Of a stretch of DNA of 64,000 nucleotides, positions 20,492 to 32,227 are shown piece by piece. This DNA is from Hymenopellis radicata (lineage: Eukaryota > Basidiomycota > Agaricomycetes > Agaricales > Physalacriaceae): NCBI GenBank assembly GCA_015501595.1, contig JADNRX010000270.1:1-64000 (forward strand). The letters are read 5' to 3'. The notes beneath the pieces were generated by a model that was not told the DNA's origin, made no database searches, and saw nothing but the letters and a program-made list of their open reading frames with translations. Each line of letters starts with the position of its first letter. Within the stretch, counting starts at the first letter, position 1. The position numbers were made by a program, and so were the translations under genes.

Positions 20492-23400
20492 ATGCCGCCC
20501 AAGCGACCCAACGATGCCACAGAGGGCCTTTCTGGCCGCGACAGAAAAAAGCAGAAATTGGCCGTCGCCCGCAACATCGCAGTGCAGTCAACCCCTCCCA
20601 GTAATGCGGAGGCGGGGCCTTCGGATACGAATAACAGTGCGATGACTCTAGACATCTTCAGGTCAACGCTCAATTTGACTTAGGTATGGCGCATCTACCA
20701 AATGTTATCGATGTTGAACGGTTTACCGAGGTAATAAAGCCGCCTTTTAACAGTATCGCCTGTCTCATTTAATCACAGAGCCGTGCTTTCGAGATAACAG
20801 CGATACAAAACTCCATCAAGGCCGCTGGGTGTGTTATACGCGTTGTCCAACACAGACCGTCGATTAAACAGGCTCACAGATCAAGCGCGGCGCATCGCGT
20901 TTGGCAGACTTTGCCACGCGAATTGCGACGACGAGCTGCTAGTCACGATGTTCGGCGCGTCCCCGCTCGACTGCGCCAAAAGGCTCAGGCAGAGGTCGCG
21001 CATTCCTGTCTTTAGGCTGACCTTTCCTCATCGTTCCCCAGATGGACATAAAGAAAACAGTCGCCAAACACAAAGCGAAACGAGGAAAGAACAAGCGGAT
21101 CTCTAAGACGGATGCCTACCTCAAACGACAGCGTGAGCTTGCTTTTATGTCTCGTTTAATCTTGCATTAAATGTTTGTAGGAGACAAGGTATGGCTTGAG
21201 ACACATATCTGGCACGCAAAACGAATGAAGATGGAAACGAAATGGGGTTATCGTTTGGTTGGCACCTCTTTCATCTTGAATTTACTCGTACATATCTGAC
21301 TCCCTATAGGCAATACACCCTTCGGAAAAGGCATTTAGATCCTCCCATCGCGCTGCTGTCCATGGCTCGATCCTGCACGATGCCTCTTACCAATCGCTCA
21401 TCGAAATTTCTGGTCAACAAAGAGTCCTCAAGAAGATCCTGGATAATTGCTGCTCTCCCCAATCTGTCAGTCCGAGTGCAGTACGGTTTGTTCCAGAAGG
21501 CCCTTGACTCAATGCCCGACAACTGATGTTTGTGTAGATACGTCTCTGGTGCGCGAACGATCGAGACCCTTTTCTACGAATCCAAAGCGTATCCCTTTGG
21601 TTTAATCGCGCGCGTGACGATAATGTGGCAGCCTTTGGCCTCGTCTGCATCTGAGCCTCAACAGCCAGTTGAGGAGGAGGGCGAGCAGAACCAAGAGGCA
21701 CAGGCCTCTGCCCCGCGGCGTAAGAGGAAGGCAAGCTCCAAGGGAAAGAGAAGGCCTGGGAAGAAGCGCCTATCCCAGACAAAACGTTGCGTTCTCTCTG
21801 GATAAGAGCACACCCCGCAGTGCATGATCAAGTCTTCGACGCTCTGCATGAGTCTGCATCCTCGGTATTAGATTCCTTCAAGAATTCTTCTGCATCAGAA
21901 GAACCTGTCGAGGTGGAGATCGCTGATATGCGTGGCAAAGTGAACATATTCGAGATTATGGGTCCCAAGTCCAGCCAGGTCATAAAGGGTGCTTTGCAGC
22001 CTGTGTCTGCAGATGACCGTGCAGGCTTCAAAGAGGTAAGTGATTCTATTCAGACATAACTCTCGTTCCAACCCTGCAATAGTTCTGGCCATCGTTGGCT
22101 AATTTACAGTCGACTGCGTCTGTTCCTCGAGGAATGGTAGTCGGGTTTACAGTCACCGATCCGCGGCTAAAGTGAGCGCTCTCGTCTATCGTGTTCTTGG
22201 TTTTGAAACATCTCGCGTAGATTCCCACCGCAGAACGCCAAACCTTCAACTAACTCGAGTCAGTTCATTACTTTACCCACTTCGAAGTTGGCACAAAGTG
22301 CCATATGGAACGAAAGCGAACGCAAGGCGCCCAAGTTCCGGAAGAAAGATTTGGACGAACGACGCGAAAAGGTTGCTTTCTATGTATTCCGTTCTAATTT
22401 TTCTGATGTTAATTCCACAGAACCTGATTCCCGGGACCAAGCTCACTGCTCTCCGTCAAGACGATCGCATACCGGTTCTCCTGATTCAAAACTCTCTCGA
22501 GCACTCCCGGAATGCAGAATCCATACATGGATGGACTCTCATCATTCCTTCCGGCTGGGCCATGGCGTTCTTTTCCTCACTCATCTACACCGGCACACGC
22601 GTCGGAGGACAACGCGAATGTCAGTCCCAGTCGTTCGAAGCCGGTGTTCCGTATTTCCCTCGGGACTTTCCTTTGACAATAGCGGGCGAAGAATACGCAA
22701 CTGAGAAGGAGACGGAGGAACGAGAGCTTTGGGAAAGAAAGCCACCTGCGAAGCGACCGAATTTTGAGAAGCTGCGTACACGGAGTCCCTGGCGGCCTGA
22801 TTGGGACGTCGTCTTGGGCAAGAAGAAAGAGAAGAGCGGTGATGAGGGGGTTTGTTGTCGACTCAGCGTGGAGGTGAAGACGACAGTGCGATGGTGGAAG
22901 AGGAGGACGAGCATGTGGTGAAGTCTATGAAACCTTGGCTGCTTTGCGGGGACAACGTTCCGAGTCTCGTTGAAAAGCTCTGCAACGTGTCTGCGCCGAC
23001 GATCATCCTGCGGGCGGAGCTGAACGCGTCGCGTGCAAAGTGCTCCCTCGATCCGTTGAATGGCGTCAGCTCGCTAGATCTCTTGAATGGTGCTCTTGTT
23101 AGTGTGCGTGTGAAGATGCACAAGCGCGGCTCCCCGGATGATATTGCCATGCTGTATGCAATGTCCGATGAGGAGATTTTGGAGTGGGAGAAGGACGTCA
23201 ATAAGAGTGTAGCGGAGGAGGTTATTGATATCGATGAGGAGGATAGGTCCAAGGTGAATACCCCCCGATTTAGGTGAAGATTTAGGCTCATAAATCGAAG
23301 CCGGTGATTCCTCCGTCGTCGTCTATCATTGGATATATCACGACGGGACATTTCTCGCTCATGCGCGGGGAGGCGTTTGGCCTCGCTAGCATGCCGCTTG

Positions 23401-23577
23401 TGAAATATATTGAACTGGACAGGCAGGCGAAAAGGTGTGTTGGGTGCAATCCTTCTTTTTCTCTTCGTTTGTCTGAAGGAATGGCGCAGGATGCATCCCG
23501 ATGCACCAAAGCTTGTCGTACGCGTCAGGAATCCTTCTCAAGACATCTGTCGGGTGGCGTATGTGGAATTGCTCTGA
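20492..23577 (+). CDS. POP1: ribonuclease P/MRP protein subunit Pop1
   Basis: Largest protein of RNase P and RNase MRP, acting in pre-tRNA 5' maturation and rRNA processing in the nucleus. Start [20 protein letters not shown]. Family signatures: the arginine-rich block [20 protein letters not shown], then [18 protein letters not shown] and [20 protein letters not shown], later [12 protein letters not shown] and [20 protein letters not shown], and the C-terminal motif [20 protein letters not shown] followed by RVAYVELL before the stop at 23575-23577. Many short introns. Frame is lost at two homopolymers, aaaa 21781-21784 and ggggg 22846-22850, where one extra base restores the conserved reading, so errors rather than decay are likely. 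Confidence 0.9.
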
Positions 23578-24258
23578 ATGTCTGTGTAGGTACAATGTGA
23601 AGTCGAACTTTCAGTGACAACGCGAGGAGTGACCATGCAAGGATCATGATATCTGACTCCTGAGAGTAGAACAGCGATGAGAACGACATAAATGGATCTA
23701 ATAATTCCCTGGTCGCAGTTTGTGTCACTACTTGACGAGAATTAGAATAAGTAGCATCTAGCATCTAAAAGGTGGGCTATCATCTACAAGCTCTCGCCCA
23801 CTACGCCCTCGGCGCCTGCCCTGAGATCCGATAGCAGATCTTGCAGTCGTCGTCGAAGTTTCTTGATGAGCTCGTCATCATCAGCAGATGGGGGCGGCTA
23901 CGATACATTGTCAATCCCCGCAGAATCCACCGCGTCACTCAACGCACAAGCTGGTCTAGTAGATACTGAAGATGACCTGAGTATAGGGTAAACGTTGCGA
24001 CTGGGAGAAAGCGCACCTCTGCTTCGTCTATGGTCTTGTAGCCGTGTTACTATTAGTACAGACATTGTGAGTACGAGATGCTTGACGCTCACTAGGATAA
24101 TTGGGCCTCTGAGGTTTCTGATATGAGATACTGCTGTACTTGGATGATGAGGGTGCTAACCTATTCATTATGGTTGGCTGGAATGAGGTCGGGTAATATA
24201 TCGTCCGTGATGGTTCAAGGTAAGCAATCTAGCTGACAGTCTGCCTAAGGGAGACTAG

Positions 24259-24540
24259 GTAAGCAAGGGCGGCGTTTGCCGAGGCCGAATCACCTCACCC
24301 AGTCCAAACAGAAACGCGCTCCGTCTCTGCCAGGCAACGACACAACCCGCCGATAGATGTACTTAGCGGTTGCTGCCCACTGCAGTCGAACAGGCTCTAA
24401 CAACAATCCCTGATATCCATATCCACTTGTCCTCCTCCCGTTTGCAGTGCACGGTGTCGCCCATCCTCATTGCGTGTCCAAGATTTGCGCTTCAGCCAAT
24501 AAAACAAGGCGATCTTATACTGACTAAGCGGAGTCGAGAA
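24259..24540 (+). pseudogene. degenerate duplicate of the SET-domain gene 5' end
   Basis: Matches 32045-32470 in order: aagcaagggcggc, then gatgtactta/gatgtactca, ctgcagtcgaacaggctct/ctgcagtcgaagaggctct, ccacttgtcctcc/ccacctgtccttcc, gcacggtgtcg/gcaccgtgtcgg and the codons for QPIKQGDLIL. Substitutions and small gaps break the frame and similarity fades after about 24540, so only the promoter-proximal part was copied or survives. Confidence 0.7.
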
Positions 24541-25304
24541 GCTCTAAGGAGCCAGAAAAATGTGATTTGCTTGTGGACAATACAAAACCTGCGGAGACCC
24601 ACGAAGAGATAGTTGAGCCTTGTGCTTTTCTGCAACCATTGCGGACACGTCTCAATTTGACACACCAGAAACTCTAGTAAGGATTCCCGCAAGAACACAT
24701 TCAAATCGATGACCAGGCGCCGGTGAGTGACAGGAAGCTTTACATGGCAATTACATGGAGCAACGAGATGCCCGTGACGATGGACTCCCGCGACGACGGC
24801 TGACGACGGGCAACTAGACGCCTGCGATGACGATATAGATAAGATAAGGATATCTGCAGAGCGACGCCGACAGGACAAATGGTGATGTTCAACATTTACC
24901 GAAGTAGGTACAATTTCAGTACACGCTCTGGTACATTTTCGTCATTGGGTATAAGGAACCTCTACAGCAACATCGTGCACGTTTACCTTGGGAGTCGAGT
25001 AGCTAACGGTCTGACATCTTGCATCAACGGGTGAGCGCTTGGACACTCAGAGACGTGCTTTATCGGCTCATTACTGGAAGGATGAATGAGTCTTTCATGA
25101 CTTTTGCTATCACCAATCGCAGTAGTTAGTGGGATCTTCACCGCTCCATTGTTGTTTCTTACATGTCCATCCCGCTTATGTCTGCACAGAGACGATTGAT
25201 GACGAAATTTGGCGGCGCATTGAGCGGCACTCAAACACGACTTGATTATGGGTGGATTTAATATGTACTGTGAGTGCATTAGTATCAATAATGAAAGTAT
25301 TATT

Positions 25305-26394
25305 CTATGCACTGACCGTTCCGAGCTGCGCGAGTTGTGAAATCAGCTGTGCACTGTACACAGATATGTGGCGCATTGGTGGAAACTGTGCGCATTTTCT
25401 GGATCGCATGTTGGTTTCTACGGCGGGCCCTGGGGAGCGGTCGAGCTTGCATTCCACAACCGAAGTCGCATGATGTGGAAAGGTGCTTGCATGGCCGGCG
25501 GCTATGCCATCAAGATCGTGGATGAAGTTGTGCGGTGGCAATAATAGATCAAGTGATGGGTCGTGGGGATCGTATCCGAGCCGTACGATGAAGACGTGTT
25601 GAGGTTGAACGAGGAGGCAGTCCAATGCCTGCGATGGCTGGGGAGAGACGCTACGCGCCAAATTCATGGGCGGAACACCATTGGGATGTTGGACGGAGAG
25701 GGATGAAAGTGAGGCGCGACGGCGGCCGCAGGACGTGTATGTTGAAACATCGTCCGCTCTCTTGTAGACGATTCTTGAAAAGGCGTATTTTCGTCACGAA
25801 GAGGGTGAATGGCTGCGTCGTTTTACTGAGGGAAGGCGAGCAAGCGTAGGAGATATACATTGCCGTTATGCGCCGCATCGAGATCGGCTGGAAGCCATGG
25901 ATGATGGTCATGATAGCCGTCTAGTATATATTTCGAGTGAGAATGCAGACTGATTAGAAATTCTGCTTACCATTCAGGAAACGAGAAAAACTCGGTTGTG
26001 GCCACTGTGAACGCGACGCCACGGTTTAGAATCATTAGACAGAGACATGAACAACTGGGAGAACGCGGCATACCACTATGAACGGCAAGAACCTGTTGTG
26101 GCGCGCATTGTAGTTCGTCCGAGACGTTTCAAAGTGCTCTAAACCACACTAGTGAATTCAACTTTCCATGATACACTGCGATAGAATTACCGATCTGGCC
26201 AGAACAGGATAAACTGGCGTTTTGAATATTAGATTCACGAGTAGCCCAACAAGGACGCGACTTACGGGCCAGCACCAAAGTTCGATTGCTCTAGCAGCGG
26301 AGGGATGTGGGATCGTAGGGATGGCGTCGATTCTAGACGTGATGTGATGAGAGGCCATTGGTGGAAGATAGAGCGGAAAGAGGTACGAGTCCAT
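25305..26394 (-). pseudogene. possible eroded gene
   Basis: Minus-strand frames with some coding character, such as DPSLDLLLPPHNFIHDLDGI near 25500 and PPMASHHITSRIDAIPTIPH near 26350, but no consistent exon chain or known motif. It could be a divergent multi-exon gene or a remnant. Confidence 0.22.
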
Positions 26395-27056
26395 CTCTGG
26401 GGAGGAAGCGATGCGTAATTGCGAGGCAGCAGGTGGTTTTCTACGAATGTTTAGCTGGATTTACCTACTTTTAGCACCATGACTATAAGGAGATCAGTAC
26501 CGGAGAAGGACGCGTGCAGGGGATGGGAAATATTAACGCGACTACCTTCAATTGCTTCTCGGGCAGACGACGACACGTTGTTCAATGGATGCAAATCGCA
26601 AATCGGCAATTATCATCTCTGATAACTTGCCTGGAAACGGTGTAGAATGCTCGTAGAGTAGCAGCAGAGCATTATAGAGTGCATATTGCAGAAGACAAAG
26701 CATTTATGCCCCGTCTCAAAAAGGGAGGTGAGTCGGATCTGTTTGCGGATCTCGATAGATCTCGATTTTGAGCAGACCTGGCGTGCCTTAAATCCCACTG
26801 CGTCCCTTAGTCAGCAAGCGGGTAAGAGCAGGATGATCGAAAGTGGCCGGCGAGCGGCAAGTCACAAACCGTCTTTTTTTTTCAAGCTAGCTTTGCGAGC
26901 AAGAAATGGGTACTGTACAAGCGATGCGATAGATAAATAAATGAGCATAGTGATACAAGTGAACAACAAAGACCTCCCCCGCCGTACTGCATCAATCATA
27001 TAGATAGATGTGGAATGGACCTGTCCAATAATGCGCACTATAGTCGTGTTTTCATG

Positions 27057-28335
27057 CTACGGGCGTCTCGTCCATGCGGCCCATAGTGCACCCTCGTACA
27101 AAGGTAACCCCACTTTGCCGGTGTCCATCCTCCAGTTCCCTACAAGTCCTCGTCCATCACTGGTAATATATCCATACAGAAACAAGCTCGTTGGGCCTCC
27201 AATGCGCATCAACCCGATCATGCCATCTGTCGTACCCTCCCGTAGTAAGTGTAAGCGTTCTAGGCCTGGGCATACCGACTGTCCGTGGTTCCACGCAGCA
27301 CGACGTCTTGAACACCTGTGCAAGGCGGAAGCACTTCACGACAGAGATCGTTTCCGTCACTTTCGAGGGAACCGTCCATCATACGCCTAGTGGTTTCTTC
27401 TTCTTCGCGCAGACACGTCTCGGAGTCACTGTGTGCGACTGGAAGCCGCTGATAGGTATACGGCTCCTTGAGGCTGGGGGCGTCGATGTGTACCGGTTGC
27501 GAAACAAGAAACCATTGGGAAGAAAGGCGTTGAACATGCCGTCGTCAAATGTGGAACGCAATCTTTGGTTGAGCTCGGCAGACTCTTCGGGGGAGAGCGA
27601 TGTCGAGTCGGACATATCCTCGTCCTCGTCGCTGTCCGTATCTATGACTGGTGCTGAGCGTGCCGTGCATGGGGGGACAGGCACGCAACAACGAGACACG
27701 AGCTCTTCAATGCGCATGGGGGCGGTGATCATGCCGAGGAACATCTCGCTCATGGCGGGATTCAATTCCGGCGTGGAAAGTATCTCAGCCAGGCGCGGTT
27801 TAACAGGAATCTAAGGAATGTTGAAAAACAAGTCATTGAGAAGCAGGTGCACCTACACTCATTCTCCCTACCCAGAGACCCGACGTCGTTCCAGGTGTGT
27901 AGATATTCGTATGAGGGGCGCCTTGCCACGGGTCGCCACAGTTTTGTTCCATCGCCTCGTTAAGCTGGTCCGTCAGGTAGATGGCGATTGAGTTCGTGAA
28001 TGTCGTCATGTGTTGAACCGACGTACGCGCGTCGGTGGAAGATCGATGGTGATGAGCGGTTCATCCGGCGACTGAAGAAGACGTGATTCTGTCGGCATTT
28101 TGGGAAGGAGCCGTGGGGTGTGTTCAGGGAAAGGTAATGGATTTGGTTCAATTGACGGCGTGAGAGAACGACTTGGGAGGAGAGCGGGAGGTAGAAATGG
28201 TTGGGCGGCGCCCAGGCTGTCGCGTATCGAAGATGACCGACCACAAAAGCGAGGTTCAGCTTGACGATGGCGTCGCTGATGTTGGGTGGTTCGGAGAGTA
28301 TGCGTTCTGGAGGATAATGAGTATGCCACACACAT
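27057..28335 (-). CDS. hypothetical protein, multi-exon
   Basis: Not recognised. Coding character is clear in the middle: TFTNSIAIYLTDQLNEAMEQ, then an intron (gtaggtgcac...ttccttag) and IPVKPRLAEILSTPELNPAM, followed by an acidic serine stretch (DTDSDEDEDMSDS) and LRSTFDDGMFNAFLPNGFLF. A C-terminal segment (MRIGGPTSLFLYGYITSDGR, then NWRMDTGKVGLPLYEGAL) lies in another frame after a probable intron. Upstream, a proline-rich peptide ending SPDEPLITIDLPPTRVR runs into the ATG at 28009 in a different frame, so the true start may be there or further up with one frame error. No signal peptide or membrane segment. Confidence 0.45.
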
Positions 28336-28376
28336 TTATAGATCGCGCACCTTTTGTGGTAAAAAAACCAGACAAT

Positions 28377-28778
28377 TCATAACAAGAGGGTGTTTGTGGT
28401 GTTGTCTGCAGGCCAGCCGTTGACGGGGTGGTCGTTGAGGCGATTCAGTATCAGATACTGGATCCTAGCGAGGAAGATGGGAATGTCTTCCCTTCCCGCA
28501 GAGTAATCAAAGACTGCCCAAGCTGACCAACATTGCATGGGAAACACGACGCCACGCCTAAGGGGGATGCGAAAAGGAAGAAAAATTCGACATTGTTCAG
28601 AATCCAAGCTAACAAGAGCACTGAGCGGATCAAACATGGGCAAAATTAGGTTGAGGCCCATTATGTAAGAGGTCAGTTTTTTTGGCGGGGTGACGTCACG
28701 TCTTTTAAAAACGACACGGACAATCCTCTTAAAATCGGTTTGTGAACCAGGCTTCAGAGAGCATTGATGTTGAACCAT
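28377..28778 (-). CDS. uncertain small ORF
   Basis: 133 codons from ATG 28778, single exon, no known domain; one moderately hydrophobic stretch (SYIMGLNLILPMFDPLSALV). No similarity to neighbours. Length alone makes it worth listing, but chance is quite possible. Confidence 0.22.
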   Translation of the reverse strand: MVQHQCSLKPGSQTDFKRIVRVVFKRRDVTPPKKLTSYIMGLNLILPMFDPLSALVSLDSEQCRIFLPFRIPLRRGVVFPMQCWSAWAVFDYSAGREDIPIFLARIQYLILNRLNDHPVNGWPADNTTNTLLL

Positions 28779-29135
28779 CTTACGGCCATCGTTGATTGCT
28801 GTCTGTACTCAACGATGTGCAAGATGTGCCATCCGGGGCTCGTGTAATTACTCCCTTTATGTCTAATGACCTCTAATGACTGTAAATACGCCGCTGAGGT
28901 ATGGCTAACTAATCACCACCATCCCGTAATACGTATCCCATTCACTATGAGCCTGTCAAGCACGATGCCAAAAGAACCCCTACTCTGTCATATGACCTCT
29001 GTGGCCGTTTCATGGGCACCATAATCAACGGAAACCTCGAGACAGAGGCATCGATGGCGTACGGACTTTGCCGCAGGGCTGAACCACCCTGAATTCACGG
29101 ATTTACCGGCCGGTAACCCCTGATTTTGAGCGGCT

Positions 29136-29170
29136 TGTCATCAAAGGAGCACGCTTGAACAGAAGCCGTC
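29136..29170. repeat. 35-bp direct repeat, copy 1
   Basis: Starts tgtcatcaaaggagcacgc and ends acagaagccgtc; identical to 29747-29781, 611 bp away in the same orientation. Copy 1 is followed by ctaccctg, which recurs near 31870. Confidence 0.75.
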
Positions 29171-29746
29171 CTACCCTGTACTGGACAACTTCCCGTGGCT
29201 AATAGAAAGGCAGATTATTTTCTACATCCTTAGCAACGGCCCGAAGAGGCAATCTGCCGAGCCCGGCGCAAGGGTCGCACACTGAGTCTGTCAGAATGTG
29301 TCCTGGCGAGGCGCTTTCAGATTATAATCTGGAGACACCCCCCTCCCCCCTCCCCCAGACTAAAACCCACTTTCCAGATTCCGTTGCCAGGGACCAGTGA
29401 TCATGACGCGACTATGGACGCGCCCTCCCTTGTGTCTCTTTCGTGCTCTGAATTCATGTTCAAGCTGCCAGCTGTTCTCCGCAAGTAGGCCACCTCTAAA
29501 ACAAAAGCGGACGTTTTCGAGCAAGTGTCGGTTCCTTTCCTTTTGGGGTTGATCTTCGGCAACACGGCAGCTCGTCTGCGTGCTTGAATGCGCCATCCTT
29601 TGTAGGTGGTCTATGGTTTGGTACTTTTACATTCTAAATTGCGGACTTTGAATTTGACGAGGTTTAGAAAATAATCTGCGTTTCTAGCGGCCGCGGGAAG
29701 TCATCCACTGTATGTGTAAGTTAAACTTTTGATGGACGCGACGTAC

Positions 29747-29781
29747 TGTCATCAAAGGAGCACGCTTGAACAGAAGCCGTC
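29747..29781. repeat. 35-bp direct repeat, copy 2
   Basis: Identical to 29136-29170. It lies about 55 bp before the left arm of the long inverted repeat, so it may mark an insertion boundary. Confidence 0.75.
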
Positions 29782-29835
29782 TAGTCTGATTTCAAACGCC
29801 GGGTCAGGCTCCTAAACCAGCCGTCGATGGCGTTT

Positions 29836-31390
29836 GAAGCTAAATACGCGAGCAAAATGAAAAATGGTAAATACGAGTGAGGAATATAAAAGAAAATTTT
29901 GAAGTGACCAATGAGAAGAGAGCAACAGTGGGAAGATCAAACGCCAGGACGTGTGTCGGCATTGTTGATGGCGACCTCGCCAAACAAGCAATTCACACAT
30001 CGGGGGAAGCTGATTTCCTCAGCGGAGGAAATTGCTGAGGAAATCGTTCCAGGAAATCAGATTTTCTCGGTAGCTTCCCGGGCTGACGAAGTTGAATTTC
30101 CTCAAATGGGAAAGATGCTGAGGAAATTAAACTTCCTCAGCAACTTCCTTGGCAATTTCCTCTGTGCTTTCCCCAGGATTTTCCTTTCCTAGGTAACTTC
30201 CTCAGTCCGGAACAGAGGAAAACACTGAGGAAGTTGCTGACAAAGTTTCTGAGGAAATCAAATTTCCTCAAACAATTTCCTCAGCAATCTCCTACGCTGA
30301 GGAAATCAGCTTCCCCCGAGTATGAGTATGAGTATGAGTTGGGGCTGACCAATCCTGTTGCATAATAGCAATGGCAGTGGCTTCCGCGCTAGCATGTCCC
30401 AGCTACACGCCCGCGGTCGTCAAGCAGTGTCACATGTGAGTGGGCGCTCAAGTTGCCGTCGTTTGCATACACCACTTGACGAGTGACGAGTGACTACCAG
30501 ACCCCATGGCAGTTACTCCAATTAAGCCGGGTTTTTATTGTTTACTGCACTGTCGGCGAGGGCAACTAGTAGTTTGCTATTATTTGTACCTGAGTACCTT
30601 TGTACGTAGTCGGCTCATCGTTTTATTGACTTTCTCAAGATACGAACTTACTAATCCCTAGGATTATATGCTTCATGCCACCGAACTACCCAAACCCGCG
30701 GTGCCAGAGCCATGTAATCATCACAATCTGAGGCCTCTACAGTGTCTTCGTCCCCTGCCAGATCATCGTCACCGTCATCTTGGACCGCGTCTTCCACCAG
30801 ACCCCGACTCCCTTCATATAGCGCCGCCGCGGGAAAGAAGTCAACAAAAAGGCACCCGTATTTAGCCTCTTGCGCCTCGAAAGCTGAAACAGAAGCCGCA
30901 GATTATGTAACGGAGACATTCCTCGCACGGCTTAAACCCGCATTATCCCGGTCGACGCCCGTGACAGTCCGTAGAGACACTTTCCACCGCCTGTCATCCT
31001 TCGTTTTCGACACACTTCTGACGCGTTTTCATTGACGACTATATCTTAATTCCTATTCTAGTACACAATTTCGCATTGGGGCATGTCATGTTGAAATGGA
31101 CCAGTTCTTCCCGCCAACAATGCTTCTGCACCGGCACTGCGGGAGTGGAGTGTTCAAGAAATTCAAGAACTTTGTAAAATAACAATGAATTGAACGAGAA
31201 AACGAAGGACAAGAGTAAGAGAACAGGCGGTGAATTGCTTGTTTGGCGAGGTCGCCATCAACGATGCCGACACGCGTCCTGGCGTTTGATCTTCCCACTG
31301 TTGCTCTCTTCTCATTGGTCACTTCAAAATTTTCTTTTATATTCCTCACTCGTATTTACCATTTTTCATTTTGCTCACGTATTTAGCTTC
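29836..31390. mobile_element. 1.56-kb element bounded by 161-bp inverted repeats
   Basis: Left arm 29836-29996 is the reverse complement of right arm 31230-31390, with about three mismatches in 161 positions. The 1.23 kb between them has no transposase I can recognise, only a low-complexity serine-rich frame (about 30742-31035). Beyond the arms the homology seems to continue as aacgccgggtcaggctcc on the left and ggagcctgacgccggg on the right after a roughly 23-bp insertion, so the true ends may be further out. It fits a non-autonomous TIR transposon or foldback element, or a segmental inverted duplication. Confidence 0.65.
30001..30318. mobile_element. 318-bp palindromic MITE-like insert
   Basis: Ends are perfect 24-bp inverted repeats: cgggggaagctgatttcctc at 30001 continuing agcg, and its reverse complement ending cttcccccg at 30318. 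The interior is built of many forward and reverse copies of a TGAGGAAAT-like word, so the whole insert could fold into a long hairpin. No open frame. It sits just inside the left arm of the larger inverted-repeat element. A TATGAG microsatellite follows at about 30320-30337. No clear target duplication. Confidence 0.7.
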
Positions 31391-32227
31391 GGAGCCTGAC
31401 GCCGGGTCGATTCTCGTCGCTCGAAGCCGACACTTTTTTAGTCATGCGTAAATCATGTGACATGCCTGGGCGAGCAAGAAACGCGTCGTTGACGACTCAC
31501 TCCCGCATCATAGATGTCTTGTAGCGCGCCAGGATCTCTGTATACTCTACCGTAGTATTTTGAAACAACGACTAAGGCGAGAACAGGCCTCTAAGGCCTT
31601 ATATGCTGTGCGGGAGCTTAATGACCAGCTGTTGCTGCCATTGACATCCTCCAAAGCCATTCATCAAAGTGTGCGCCGCGTCAACCTCAGGCGGCACTAT
31701 ACCACCTCTGTGGTCTTTTGCGGAGGCTCTGCTCTGAGGAGATTGCATTCTAAAAAAGGAGATTGGATTTGAAATTGGTGGTCCGATACGGACGCCGCGT
31801 TTGAAAGCAGACTCTAAAGTAAGTATACAAGCTTGTTCTCAAGCTTGTCAAGTCTGCCTAAGAAGGCGTCCTACCCTGGTCCTACTGTATCTGTCAGCTA
31901 TTAGTTAAACTTTTGATGGACGCAGCGACGTACAGATAGATAGATTTGCGTGACTGACGGTGGAAAGGACAGGATTCAATTTCCTCCAGATTTCCTCAAC
32001 CGTCCAGAATTTCGCCGAGGTTGGGCCTCTTATTCCGTGCGCGTGATGGTTGGAAGCAAGCAAGGGCGGCAGTTGCCGAGGCCGGGTCTGGCTTGCTCTT
32101 CACTGTTCTCCAAACCTCGACGCGAAAGGCGGTTACGTGTATCGTTGCTCGTGGATAATCAGATCTAGGCGAACATGCTGCAAATCACTGGCCGAGGCCC
32201 ACCACACCGGTGCTTTAAAGAGCATAG
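31391..32227. other. intergenic region upstream of the SET gene
   Basis: About 840 bp with no gene I can support. It includes gttaaacttttgatggacgc shared with 29720-29739 and, from about 32045, the gcaagggcggc block shared with 24259, which probably belongs to the SET gene promoter or 5' UTR. Confidence 0.4.

Larger units (their letters stand above)
23578..27056. other. gene-poor region of about 3.5 kb
   Basis: Contains a broken copy of a SET-gene exon (24259-24540) and an uncertain minus-strand coding remnant (25305-26394), both listed separately. Otherwise only short frames with no recognisable domain and no tandem repeats. Confidence 0.45.
28779..29835. other. non-coding region with a short dispersed repeat
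   Basis: No gene seen. Contains two identical 35-bp repeats and a C-rich low-complexity patch near 29338-29358. The sequence gttaaacttttgatggacgc near 29720-29739 recurs near 31904-31923, beyond the right arm of the inverted-repeat element. Confidence 0.45.

Noticed and set aside
22172..22921. A separate 249-codon gene inside POP1
   Set aside because: It is several POP1 exons read with introns retained; the family sequence continues on both sides.
25625..25849. Plus-strand basic ORF
   Set aside because: Arginine-rich antisense to a weak minus-strand candidate and without any family resemblance.
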